A stretch of 9,932 nucleotides of DNA from Burkholderiales bacterium (GCA_903643055.1 CAHJWV010000269.1:1-9932), one strand, 5' to 3'. Shown: positions 1-7,200, counted from the first letter of the stretch. A program made the numbers and translations. The notes: generated by a model not told the origin, from the letters alone.

Positions 1-319
1 CATTGGCCGCGATCACGACATCGACTTCGTGAAAGATGCTGACCAAGCGCAGGCCTTGCTGGAACTCGACATGGCCGGTGCTGCGCACGCGCAGCGAGTC
101 ATAGGCGAACTTGTTGCGCGTCAGCGTGATGCCCAGCGTGATCGACATGCAGGTGGCGGCTGCCGAGACCAGCAGGTCTTCGGTATTGGTGCCGACGCCG
201 CGGCCCGACATGCTTGCCGGAACCGAGATTTCGTTGCGGAAGCTGGCGGCTTCGATGGTGCCGATGCCGGAGAGATCGCCGCTCCATTGAGCGACGGCGG
301 TGGTGCTTTGTGTTGCCAT
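1..319 (-). CDS. OsmC-family protein, N-terminal part (cut by window edge)
   Basis: Partial gene: the first 106 codons are present and the rest lies left of the window. The reading starts with ATG at 319 (MATQSTTAVAQWSGDL...), 5 bases after the stop of the upstream ligase, so it is the next gene of the same operon. The block GTNTEDLLVSAAATCMSITL (residues 43-62) matches the OsmC/Ohr signature in which a helix carries the first reactive cysteine (Cys57 here); the second cysteine of the family would lie outside the window. OsmC/Ohr proteins reduce organic hydroperoxides through a cysteine pair, though many family members have no assigned substrate. Here it may protect against peroxides made by the oxidase upstream, or it may have been recruited for another thiol-dependent step; that is inference. 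No good Shine-Dalgarno is visible, consistent with translational coupling. The family call is fairly sure, the role is not. Confidence 0.8.
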   Translation of the reverse strand, partial: MATQSTTAVAQWSGDLSGIGTIEAASFRNEISVPASMSGRGVGTNTEDLLVSAAATCMSITLGITLTRNKFAYDSLRVRSTGHVEFQQGLRLVSIFHEVDVVIAAN

Positions 320-324
320 GATGT

Positions 325-2016
325 TCAGACTGCGACTGCGATATTGCCTGGGAGCTTCTGACGCGACGAAGCGTCGGTCAGGACGGTTTTATAGGTTTCG
401 CGCACTTGGCGCTTCAGGATCTTGCCGGTGGTACCGACAGGGATCTGCTCGATCGGCACGACGACGACGGCGCTCAGGAAATGATCGCGCGTCGGGGTAC
501 GGTATTTGTCGTTCAGCGTCTTGAGGATCGTCGCGGCGTCCAGCGTTTTGCCTTCCACCGGCCAGACGAAAGCGACCGGGGCGCTGCCACCGTCGCCAGC
601 GTCAAAGCCCATCACCGACGCGTCCATCGCATCGTCGAACTCAAGCTGGACCTTCTCTTCGATGCGCAGCGTATAGACCGGGCCCTTGCTGCTGTGGATC
701 ACGTCGACGGCGCGGTCCAGGTGATAGAACCAGCCTTCTTCGTCGTAGTAGCCGACGTCGCCGACAAAGAAGTAGCCACGGCGCTGGAAGCGATAGGTGA
801 GCACCGAATCGTTCCAGTAGCCCGGCGTGATCGACGGTGACTTCAGCACGATGGAGCCGATCTGGTTCGGGCCGAGTTCGTTGTCGTTGTCGTCGAGGAT
901 CGCGGCCTTCACGAAGCCATAAGGCTTGCCGATGCAGCGGTCGTACTTCTCGTTGCCGACGGATTGCTCTTTGTGGAACATCGAGTAGCCGAGTTCTGAC
1001 GAGCCGAGCGTGTCCATGAACACCGAGCCTTCGACGCGCTTGCCGCCGACGAGGCGGCTGCCGACGCGGATCAGCTTGCTCACATGGGCTTCGTGTGCGC
1101 TGTCGCCGGTGTTGCCCCAATGCGCCACGGTGCTCAGGTCATAGCGGCCGAGGTCGGCCTTGGAAAGCTTGGCATAGACGGCAGAGAAGGCGCCGACCGT
1201 GGTCGCGCGGAACTTCTCGATGTTGCGCAGCACGTTGTCGGGCGTGACATCGGAGACCACCATCGTCGGCAGGCCGAGGAGGACCGAGCGCAGCAGGTAA
1301 GAGACGCCCACCGAATGGGTGTGCGGGAAGGCGCTCAGGACGCGCTGCGGCGAAGTCATCGGCACCTTCAGGCGGCTGCGCGGGCCGACGAAGTACTGGT
1401 GGTGATGGTTGATCACGCCCTTCGGAATGCCGGTGGTGCCCGACGAATGGCACACCAGCGTCGGGTCGTTCGGCGTGTGCTGGAACGGGTACCAGGCCGG
1501 CAGAGGCTTGGTCGGTGCCTTGATCTGCGAGTCGGCCACGACGAAGCGGATCGCATGGCGGCGGTTCTGCAGGTGCGGCTGCATCGCATCGAAGTGCGAG
1601 GGGTCAGTGACCAAGCCGACCGGCTCGACCTTGTCCAGGAACAGGCCGTTGATCTCGGGCTTCAGGTTGCCGTTGATCAGGATCGGCACAGCACCCAGGC
1701 CCGTCAGTGCGTTGTAGTGGATGAAGTTCTTGAAGTTGTTATCCAGGTAGATAGCAACCGGCGCCTTCGGGCCCACGCCCTGTTCGTTGTACCAGGCCGC
1801 GTACTGGTCGACGATTCGCTTGAGCGAACGCAGGCTGAACGAGATGTGCTTCTCGCCGAACAGCTCGATTTCCTTGTCGAGCCAGATCAGGTTTTCATCG
1901 AGGTTCGGGTTCTCGCGCACGGCCACATGCAGCACATTGCCGCTGCCAAGTGCGGGGTCGTCGTGCAGGCGATCCAGAATGTCCTGCGAGAGATAGGTGG
2001 TGGCTTGCGTACTCAA
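325..2016 (-). CDS. AMP-forming acyl/aryl ligase (ANL superfamily)
   Basis: A full-length adenylate-forming enzyme that would activate a carboxylic acid with ATP to an acyl-AMP and then pass it to CoA or another acceptor. Numbering here is from the TTG start (563 residues). The P-loop HSSGTTGIPKGV lies at about 190-201, the A5-like DTLGSSELGY about mid-protein, the A7-like block GDVGYYDEEGWFYHLDR further on, and the C-terminal TTGKILKR with the A10 lysine at about 532, so both domains and the catalytic lysine are present. Start choice: an in-frame GTG at 2094 overlaps the previous stop but has no Shine-Dalgarno. TTG at 2016 follows AAGAGGA at 7 nt, and the 26 codons between have AT-rich third positions unlike the rest of the gene, so I prefer TTG. 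It is the second of two AMP ligases in the operon. The substrate may be an aromatic acid made by the upstream enzymes (inference); a fatty acid cannot be excluded. Confidence 0.87.
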   Translation of the reverse strand: MSTQATTYLSQDILDRLHDDPALGSGNVLHVAVRENPNLDENLIWLDKEIELFGEKHISFSLRSLKRIVDQYAAWYNEQGVGPKAPVAIYLDNNFKNFIHYNALTGLGAVPILINGNLKPEINGLFLDKVEPVGLVTDPSHFDAMQPHLQNRRHAIRFVVADSQIKAPTKPLPAWYPFQHTPNDPTLVCHSSGTTGIPKGVINHHHQYFVGPRSRLKVPMTSPQRVLSAFPHTHSVGVSYLLRSVLLGLPTMVVSDVTPDNVLRNIEKFRATTVGAFSAVYAKLSKADLGRYDLSTVAHWGNTGDSAHEAHVSKLIRVGSRLVGGKRVEGSVFMDTLGSSELGYSMFHKEQSVGNEKYDRCIGKPYGFVKAAILDDNDNELGPNQIGSIVLKSPSITPGYWNDSVLTYRFQRRGYFFVGDVGYYDEEGWFYHLDRAVDVIHSSKGPVYTLRIEEKVQLEFDDAMDASVMGFDAGDGGSAPVAFVWPVEGKTLDAATILKTLNDKYRTPTRDHFLSAVVVVPIEQIPVGTTGKILKRQVRETYKTVLTDASSRQKLPGNIAVAV

Positions 2017-2093
2017 GGTGATGTCCTCTTGAAATGGGGTATGGCTGACGAAATTGAGAGCTTGGAAAGGATCTTGGTAACGATTACCAGGCA

Positions 2094-3389
2094 CTACCAG
2101 GGGTACTCGGTGGCCCAGGGCTCGTCATCGGCGAACACGTACTTGGGTTTGAGTGGCGTGGCTTGATGGGCGAGCGTTGACAGCGGCACGATCGTGCCGG
2201 GCGCAACCGGTGCCACGTCGGCCTGCACGCCGAGCTGCTGTTGCACCAGATCGGCCAGTGCCTGCTTGGCGCGAGCCTGCAGATGCGGCTCGCATTCGAT
2301 CTCGATGCGCAGCCCGTAGCTGCCATGGCGCGCACGCCAGAACAGCACGCCGAGGTCGGTCGGCAACGAGAACACGGCTTCTTCCAGCTGCACCGGGAAC
2401 AGCGTGCGGCCTTGCACTTCGAACTGGTTGACCGTGCGGCCATGCACGCGAATGGTCGGTAGGTGCCAGCCGCAGGCGCAGTGCTCATGCGAGATGTCGA
2501 CGGTGTCGCCCAGGAAGTAACGCAAGAGCGGCATGGCCTTGCGGTACAGCGGCGTGATTACCAATTGGCCGGTGCCTTCTCGCGAGCATTGGCCGGTCGC
2601 CGGGTCATAGACTTCGCACAGCAGGCGGTCGGCCCAGATGTGAAGCTTCTTGTGCGAGCACTCGCCGGCGATGCTGCCGGTCTCGGTCGAGCCGTAGTCT
2701 TGGTAGACATCGATGCCGCCCCACAGGCGCTCGATGTACGAACGCTTGACCTCGCTCAGGAACTCACCGGCCACCACCAGCGAGCGCAGCGACGGGAAGT
2801 CGCGCTCGGGTGCATAACCGGCCTGGCGAGCGGCGGCCGCGGTGACGAGCGAATTCGTCGGAATCCACCAGGCCACGGTGATCGGCAGGTCGTGCATCAG
2901 CCGCGCCACTTTGGCGTGCGGCATGATCCATGAGCGGTTATCGGCCGGTACCACGACGGCTTCGCGCAGTTCGGCTGCACGGTGCATCTGAAGTGCGGTA
3001 GTCAGCATCGAATACGGCGAACGCACGATCACCATGTCGCCACGTTGCACGTTCACTGCATTGCGGTTGAAGCGGGTGCAGATGTCGTACCAGTCGTCTT
3101 CGGTGAGGTAAGACGGCGTCGGGTCACCGGTCGTGCCGCTGGACTCGTGGTACGTCGCCAGCTCGGCAGTTTCCACGCCCAGCATGCCGAACGGATAAGC
3201 CTCGCGCAGATCTTCCTTGGTCGTGAACGGCACCGCGCTCCAGTCGGCTGCGGTGTGCCCGTTGCCGAGGCGAGCGCCATAAAACGGGGTGGCGCGGGCG
3301 CGCGCCAGCACCGCAGGCAGCTGCGTACGCTGAAGCGCGTGCAATTCTTCTTTCGACTTCCAGTCGCCGAGTTCAGGCAGTGCAGCCAT
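2094..3389 (-). CDS. PaaK-like AMP-forming ligase (phenylacetate-CoA ligase family)
   Basis: A 431-residue member of the phenylacetate-CoA ligase branch of adenylate-forming enzymes, which usually activates aryl acids. Visible motifs: ESSGTTGDPT (about 82-91), in which the usual P-loop lysine is replaced by Asp as part of a GDPT turn; DYGSTETG (231-238) for the adenylate pocket; FLGD (292-295); CACG...VHGR (304-318), the Cys-rich turn and hinge common in PaaK relatives; and LFPVQLEE after the hinge. The C-terminus is short and ends with KPKYVFADDEPW. A TTG at 3398 is in frame, but it directly abuts GGAG; ATG at 3389 has AAAGGAG 9 nt upstream and is the better start. The gene overlaps the 104-residue ORF by 17 bases, which implies coupling. 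By context it probably activates the aromatic acid made by the GriI/GriH-like pair or its oxidised form; whether the acceptor is CoA, an amine or a carrier is not visible. Confidence 0.88.
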   Translation of the reverse strand: MAALPELGDWKSKEELHALQRTQLPAVLARARATPFYGARLGNGHTAADWSAVPFTTKEDLREAYPFGMLGVETAELATYHESSGTTGDPTPSYLTEDDWYDICTRFNRNAVNVQRGDMVIVRSPYSMLTTALQMHRAAELREAVVVPADNRSWIMPHAKVARLMHDLPITVAWWIPTNSLVTAAAARQAGYAPERDFPSLRSLVVAGEFLSEVKRSYIERLWGGIDVYQDYGSTETGSIAGECSHKKLHIWADRLLCEVYDPATGQCSREGTGQLVITPLYRKAMPLLRYFLGDTVDISHEHCACGWHLPTIRVHGRTVNQFEVQGRTLFPVQLEEAVFSLPTDLGVLFWRARHGSYGLRIEIECEPHLQARAKQALADLVQQQLGVQADVAPVAPGTIVPLSTLAHQATPLKPKYVFADDEPWATEYPW

Positions 3390-3687
3390 GTCGGGCAACT
3401 CCTTTCATCAGGCGGGTCAGGTGGCCGCCCATCAAGCCGGCGCGTTTGGCCGGCGTCAAAAACAGGGGGCCCTCTTCGCGGTAACCGCGGTAACGGCGGC
3501 GGGCATCGGCCTTGTACGGGTTCGGGACGTCAGCGGGAATGAGCCGCTTCGCATCGACCCCACCGCCATCGGCCAGGTGATTGGCCCACGGCGATGGCGT
3601 GATCACGCCCTCGCCGGCCACCGACGATTCGGCGTCGGTGCGCAGGCGCGAGTGGCCATCAACGATGTGCAATGGGGCCGTGCTCAT
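3373..3687 (-). CDS. unrecognised 104-residue protein inside the operon
   Basis: I do not recognise this protein. It starts at ATG 3687 with GAAGGACG about 7 nt upstream (the longer in-frame start at 3750 would overlap the oxidase gene and lacks support). It begins 13 bases after the oxidase stop and its last 17 bases overlap the next ligase gene. Good ribosome site, tight packing and full overlap coupling argue that it is real. The protein begins MSTAPLHIVDGHSRL, has a Gly/Asp stretch (ADGGGVDAK), a basic patch (YKADARRRYRGYRE) and ends LMKGVARHGCTA with a single Cys two residues from the C-terminus. No signal peptide, membrane segment, carrier-protein serine motif or obvious zinc cluster is visible. 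It could be a small accessory subunit or stabiliser for the oxidase or a ligase, or a precursor peptide; none of these can be chosen from sequence alone. Confidence 0.75.
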   Translation of the reverse strand: MSTAPLHIVDGHSRLRTDAESSVAGEGVITPSPWANHLADGGGVDAKRLIPADVPNPYKADARRRYRGYREEGPLFLTPAKRAGLMGGHLTRLMKGVARHGCTA

Positions 3688-3700
3688 CAGCGAACGTCCT

Positions 3701-4522
3701 TCACGCCGGCTGCAACTGCTTTCCGGCAGCCTGGGCTTGAGACTGACCATCGGCAGCGCGCAGGAACGCCAGCATCTGGTCGAAGAAGCTTTCGCGGGCA
3801 GCCAGCGCGCGCAGCACGCCGATCGCGACGCCGCGGCGGCCGTCGACGGTGGTGGCCAATTGCAGCGTGATGTTCTTCAGCACTTCGGCGTGGTCGTCGT
3901 CGACGTGGGCATGCAGGTCGAAGAAAGCGCGGTCGCGCGAGCTCAGGTCGGGCCAGGCCTTCGAGATGCCGCGCATCAGCTTCAGGTAAACGTGGCGCAC
4001 GATGCCTTCGGTGCCGAGGCCTAACGCGCCGACGCTTTGGGCTTCGCCGCCGGTGCGGCACAGCGCCTGGAAGGTGTCGATCCAGGCAGCGGTCATCACC
4101 TGCGGGCGGTTGCGCTGCATCTGTGCGCGCGACAGGCCGATGGCTTCGAGGAAGCGGGTGTAGAGCTGCGGGTGCGGAGCGGCTGCGTCGTCGGGATTGA
4201 TGCCCACGGCAAGCAGCTCGCGGCGGTGCTCGTCATCGAGCATGCCGCCTTCTTCCATCGCGTTCGGCAGCAGCTGGGTGCGGTGCTCGGGCAACTCGAG
4301 GTTGGACATCACGGCAAACAGGTACTGCGTGAAGCGGTGGCTGTAGAAGTAGTACTCCTGCAGGAAGCGGGTGATCGCGCCCTTCAAGTCCTTGAACTCG
4401 CCATTCGCAATGGCGTCGAGCAAGGGGTGGTTGATGGCGCGGGAGTTTTCGGCGTAGGTCGCCAGTTCGGCCGCGAACTGCGCGGGCGAAACCGTCGGGG
4501 ATTCAATGATGTGGTTCAGCAT
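3701..4522 (-). CDS. heme-oxygenase-like diiron oxidase (HDO; TenA/PqqC fold)
   Basis: A 273-residue protein of the iron-containing, heme-oxygenase-fold oxidase group, whose known members include CADD, UndA, BesC and the central domain of SznF. The expected ligands can be read in order: Glu56 (QEYYFYSHRF), Glu90 or Glu91 with His99 (MEEGGMLDDEH), Glu172 (LGTEGIVRH), and His204-x3-Asp208-x2-His211 (HAHVDDDH). Those six or seven carboxylate and imidazole positions fit a dinuclear iron site using O2. Family members do N-oxygenation, oxidative C-C cleavage or unusual amination, so the reaction here is open. Placed directly after an amino-hydroxybenzoate-type pathway, oxidation of the aromatic amine to hydroxylamine, nitroso or nitro, or ring/carboxyl cleavage, are reasonable ideas. 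A plain TenA thiaminase is unlikely given the HxxxDxxH ligand set and the neighbours. It starts 48 bases after the aldolase; the ribosome site is weak. The C-terminal tail (about 255-273) is Ala/Gln-rich and probably disordered. Confidence 0.85.
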   Translation of the reverse strand: MLNHIIESPTVSPAQFAAELATYAENSRAINHPLLDAIANGEFKDLKGAITRFLQEYYFYSHRFTQYLFAVMSNLELPEHRTQLLPNAMEEGGMLDDEHRRELLAVGINPDDAAAPHPQLYTRFLEAIGLSRAQMQRNRPQVMTAAWIDTFQALCRTGGEAQSVGALGLGTEGIVRHVYLKLMRGISKAWPDLSSRDRAFFDLHAHVDDDHAEVLKNITLQLATTVDGRRGVAIGVLRALAARESFFDQMLAFLRAADGQSQAQAAGKQLQPA

Positions 4523-4570
4523 GTTGGGCTCTGGATTCGATTCGAAGAAAGGCGCGTTGCCACGCGCGGG

Positions 4571-5407
4571 TCAGTCGGCCAGGACGGCCTGAGGTGCTTG
4601 AGACAGCGAGGGAACCGCCGTTTCGAGCTGCGCGACCTTGGCTTCGGCCGCCAGCAGCGTGCGCTGCAGGTCCACCAGCAGTTGCACCGGATCGGCGCGC
4701 TGGAAGACGTTGCGGCCCAGGCACAGCCCGGCCGCACCGGCCAGCACCGCGCCTTGTGCCAAGGCCTGCAGTGAACGCTCGGAGGTCAGCGTGCCGCCAG
4801 CAAAGAACACCGGGATGTCCATGCCGCGCAGCAGTGTGGGCAGGTCATCGAGGTTGTCGGGCGCGGCCAGCTTCAGCGCGTCGCAGCCCAGCTCCAGCGC
4901 GATGCGCATCAGGTGACGCAAGCGCTTGACCTTGCCTGCGGCGTCGAGGCCGGTGACCTTGTCATAAACCATCGCCAGCACGGGCAAGCCATAGGCATGC
5001 GCCTCGTCGCTCACCAACCCGAGCATACTCAGGTTGTGGGCGTCGTTTTCGCCGTCGAAATTGACTTGCACCGACACCGCGTCAGCGCCGTGGCGCAACG
5101 CCGATTCGACGCTGGTCAGCATCTCCTTGCGATCGGGCTGCGAAGAAATGGAGCTCATGCCGTTGAGCTGCAGCATCACGCCGGCCTGACCGAGCACGTC
5201 GCGCTCAGCCAAGCGTTCGATCATGCCTTTGTGCGCGAGCACGCCGGTCACGGCCGGGTGGCCGATCCATGAAGCGAGATCCTGCGGGCTGTTCAGGCCT
5301 TCCACTGGCCCGATGGTCAGGCCGTGGTCGATGGGAACGATCAGTCCGACCCGCGAATGCGGATAACGGAATCGATTGAGACGAACTCGGGTGCCGGTTG
5401 ATGTCAC
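4571..5407 (-). CDS. DhnA/GriI-type class I aldolase (ADH/ADTH synthase-like)
   Basis: A 278-residue TIM-barrel class I aldolase of the DhnA family. GTG at 5407 is the start, with AGGAG 7-8 nt upstream. Catalytic positions are readable: Asp27-His28 in VPIDHG, Tyr148 in VLAMVYDK, the Schiff-base Lys179 in DALKLAAP, and phosphate-binding ends FFAGG (201-205) and GRNVFQ (231-236). Relatives are plain fructose-bisphosphate aldolase, archaeal ADTH synthase (aromatic amino acids) and GriI, which joins DHAP to aspartate semialdehyde to give the C7 amino sugar-like precursor of 3-amino-4-hydroxybenzoate. Being 46 bases downstream of a DHQS-II/GriH-like gene points to the GriI or ADTH role rather than glycolysis. 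In a bacterium expected to have the normal shikimate genes elsewhere, the GriI-like secondary role is more likely; that is inference. Confidence 0.88.
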   Translation of the reverse strand: MTSTGTRVRLNRFRYPHSRVGLIVPIDHGLTIGPVEGLNSPQDLASWIGHPAVTGVLAHKGMIERLAERDVLGQAGVMLQLNGMSSISSQPDRKEMLTSVESALRHGADAVSVQVNFDGENDAHNLSMLGLVSDEAHAYGLPVLAMVYDKVTGLDAAGKVKRLRHLMRIALELGCDALKLAAPDNLDDLPTLLRGMDIPVFFAGGTLTSERSLQALAQGAVLAGAAGLCLGRNVFQRADPVQLLVDLQRTLLAAEAKVAQLETAVPSLSQAPQAVLAD

Positions 5408-5453
5408 GTTGGTGCTCCTAGGGGCTTAAACGCTCTTGGCCTTGAGGATTGAT

Positions 5454-6788
5454 TCAGGATTCGATGATGTGTTCATCGACCTTGATACCGACGTGCCGAC
5501 CGGGGGAGGCGCGGTGGCCGAGGATGCGCTCGCCCGGCTTCAGGTCGGTGATGTTCAGCGGCTTGCCGGCTTCGGAGAAGATCCGAACGTGCCAGTCGTC
5601 TTGCATGATCGTGTTGATGCGCTCGCCACCGGCAAACTCGGCTTCGATCAGGCGCAACGGGCGCACTTCGGTCTTCATGCGACCTACGGCGGCGCGGCGG
5701 ATCTTGCCGTCGGTGCCGACCATCGCAATGCTGCTGCCCGCCGACAGCTCGGTCATGTAGTTGGTGCGGTTGTCAGCGTTGTAGACATAGCTGTGCACGG
5801 CACCAGCGTTGACGCGGAAGGGGCGCAAGTCCATGTACGGCAGGAAAAACACTTCCGGGCAGCACAAGATGCCGCCTTGCGACGTCGAGCCGACGACCAT
5901 GCCTTCGGTGGGCGAGAACAGGCTAGACACATCGATGCAGCTGCGATAGCCCATGCCGACCGGGCGGCTGGAGATGACGGTGGCGGTTTCGATCGTCATG
6001 CGCTCTTCGACCAGCGGGTCGAGGCGGCGCATCACTTCTTCGAGGCTGCCATGGTCGCGTGGCGAGAACGAGACGCCATCGGCGCCGACTTCCATCACAC
6101 CCAGCGAGACGATCGCGTCGTCCACATCGCGTGGGCTGGCGATTTCCTTGATCAGCACCGTGTCGGTGGCTTGCAGCGATGCAATGACCAGCTCGAGCGG
6201 AATGTTCGTCGGGTCGCGGAAGTGAACCATCAGGAAGTCGTGACGGTTGCCGAACTCGATCGAGGCGTGCAGGCTGGGTGCGTCATCGACGTAGGCGCGA
6301 TAGCAGGTGCGCAGGCCATCGGCTTGCAGCTTGCCGATGATGTCGAGGTTGCGACTGGAGATCACCACTTGGCCATCGGTGCCGGAATCGCGGCGTGCCG
6401 AGGCGAACAGCGGCAGTTGCGAGATCGCCTCAAGTTCACGGGCGTCGTCAATCTGAATGATTTTCTTGATGCTGCCCGGCACCAAGGGGCCCAGGCGCTC
6501 GACGTTCGACGGCAACAGGATCACGCCGGTGTAGCGCATGCGGACCGCACGTTCGAAGACCGCGCGGTCTTCATCGGTCGTGGTGTTCGCAGTGTCGTAC
6601 CAGAGGGTGACGGCGTCGTTGTCGGACAGGCGGTTGCGATCGCCTTCAACGCGTTCGAGCTTGACGCGCTGGCGCTGATTTTTCAGCTCCGCGGTTTCCT
6701 GGAAATCGGGCGAGGACGAGCCACGGCGTGCGGGTCCACGGTTTTGACCTTTCACAGGTGCGGCAGCTTCTTGGTGTTCGATGGTCAT
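5454..6788 (-). CDS. 3-dehydroquinate synthase II family / GriH-like 3-amino-4-hydroxybenzoate synthase
   Basis: A 444-residue member of the DHQS-II family, unrelated to normal bacterial AroB. The core runs from LWYDTANT (62) to the end; signature blocks are RPVGMGYRSCIDVSSL (275-290), TEGMVVGSTSQGG (294-306), the RPFRVNAGAVHSYV block (322-335) and a small C-terminal beta domain ending VDEHIIES. Archaeal members make 3-dehydroquinate by NAD-dependent oxidative deamination; GriH converts the same type of C7 substrate to 3-amino-4-hydroxybenzoate, keeping the nitrogen. The aldolase next door and the downstream oxidase and ligases favour the GriH-like role. About 60 N-terminal residues (Gln/Arg/Ser-rich) precede the core and are an extension or a start-site uncertainty. 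ATG at 6788 is preceded by an in-frame stop and has no Shine-Dalgarno; a composite hairpin ends 8 nt before it. It is the first gene of the operon. Confidence 0.88.
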   Translation of the reverse strand: MTIEHQEAAAPVKGQNRGPARRGSSSPDFQETAELKNQRQRVKLERVEGDRNRLSDNDAVTLWYDTANTTTDEDRAVFERAVRMRYTGVILLPSNVERLGPLVPGSIKKIIQIDDARELEAISQLPLFASARRDSGTDGQVVISSRNLDIIGKLQADGLRTCYRAYVDDAPSLHASIEFGNRHDFLMVHFRDPTNIPLELVIASLQATDTVLIKEIASPRDVDDAIVSLGVMEVGADGVSFSPRDHGSLEEVMRRLDPLVEERMTIETATVISSRPVGMGYRSCIDVSSLFSPTEGMVVGSTSQGGILCCPEVFFLPYMDLRPFRVNAGAVHSYVYNADNRTNYMTELSAGSSIAMVGTDGKIRRAAVGRMKTEVRPLRLIEAEFAGGERINTIMQDDWHVRIFSEAGKPLNITDLKPGERILGHRASPGRHVGIKVDEHIIES

Positions 6789-6796
6789 GATCAGTT

Positions 6797-6863
6797 TTGA
6801 TTCGAAGGAGGGTTGTCAGATGAAAATTGCGGCGTCGGTCGCGCCGCAATTCCTTCGAATCAA
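6797..6863 (-). promoter_or_regulatory. composite hairpin in the operon leader
   Basis: Two nested perfect inverted repeats. The outer arms are TTGATTCGAAGGA (6797-6809) and its complement (6851-6863). The inner arms are AATTGCGGCG (6825-6834) and its complement (6842-6851) around a 7-base loop; a 15-base bulge lies on one side only. In the minus-strand transcript the inner GC-rich stem is followed by TTTTC, a weak terminator-like layout, and the whole structure ends 8 nt before the start codon at 6788. The only Shine-Dalgarno-like AAGGA in the leader is locked in the outer stem. It could be an attenuator, a translational switch or an mRNA 5' stabiliser; the sequence shows the fold, not the function. 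Confidence 0.6.
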
Positions 6864-6947
6864 TTTATCTGATTATCTCGACGAATTGAATCTATTAATT
6901 TTGTAATAAATTTGCACGATCGTTCACGCTTGCCTGGTTGCCGCATT

Positions 6948-7057
6948 TCACTCGCTTTGCGAGAGTGAGATTTGCATCAACGTACGCCATTAACAAATCC
7001 TTAATAATTTTATTAACGTTTGACGTTGTTAATGGTGATTTGAGCGCTCACTATCAC
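6948..7057. repeat. cluster of three dyads in AT-rich leader/promoter DNA
   Basis: Three inverted repeats follow each other upstream of the biosynthetic operon: TCACTC/GAGTGA at 6948-6968 with a 9-base loop; CCATTAACAA (6987-6996) with its perfect complement TTGTTAATGG (7026-7035), enclosing the small dyad AACGT-TTG-ACGTT (7015-7027); and an imperfect dyad at 7034-7057 centred on the perfect palindrome TGAGCGCTCA (7041-7050). They may be operator sites for a regulator not encoded in this window, or transcript structures if the operon is transcribed from the motif at 7200. Confidence 0.45.
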
Positions 7058-7184
7058 TTTTGAGCTTTGTATCCAAACGATCTTCTATTCATCCCTACGC
7101 GACTCATGGCATTTGCCGACGTTTGAACCAGTTATCGAAATAGAGGAATGTGCAATATGTGACGGCAGTGATACAGTTATTCGA

Positions 7185-7200
7185 TGCAATTGGCATGCCA
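7185..7200 (-). promoter_or_regulatory. candidate sigma-54 promoter for the biosynthetic operon
   Basis: Read on the minus strand from 7200 the sequence is TGGCATGCCAATTGCA. Against the sigma-54 consensus TGGCACG-N4-TTGCW it has one mismatch (T for C) with exact GG-to-GC spacing. Transcription would start near 7174 and give a leader of about 385 nt before the ATG at 6788, long but possible. No gene other than the operon lies downstream. A single motif of this length can arise by chance, so this is a candidate only. Confidence 0.5.

Noticed and set aside
1084..2166. Long plus-strand ORF of 360 codons opposite the AMP ligase
   Set aside because: It is the antisense shadow of a clear ANL-family gene; no family motif or ribosome site on the plus strand.
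5436..6800. Long plus-strand ORF of 454 codons opposite the DHQS-II-like gene
   Set aside because: Antisense shadow; the minus strand carries conserved DHQS-II blocks while this frame has none.
6820..6906. Plus-strand 28-codon ORF with an apparent GAAGGAGG ribosome site
   Set aside because: The ribosome-site-like sequence and much of the ORF are the arms of the nested inverted repeat; peptide MKIAASVAPQFLRINLSDYL... has no recognisable feature and no promoter is evident on that strand.
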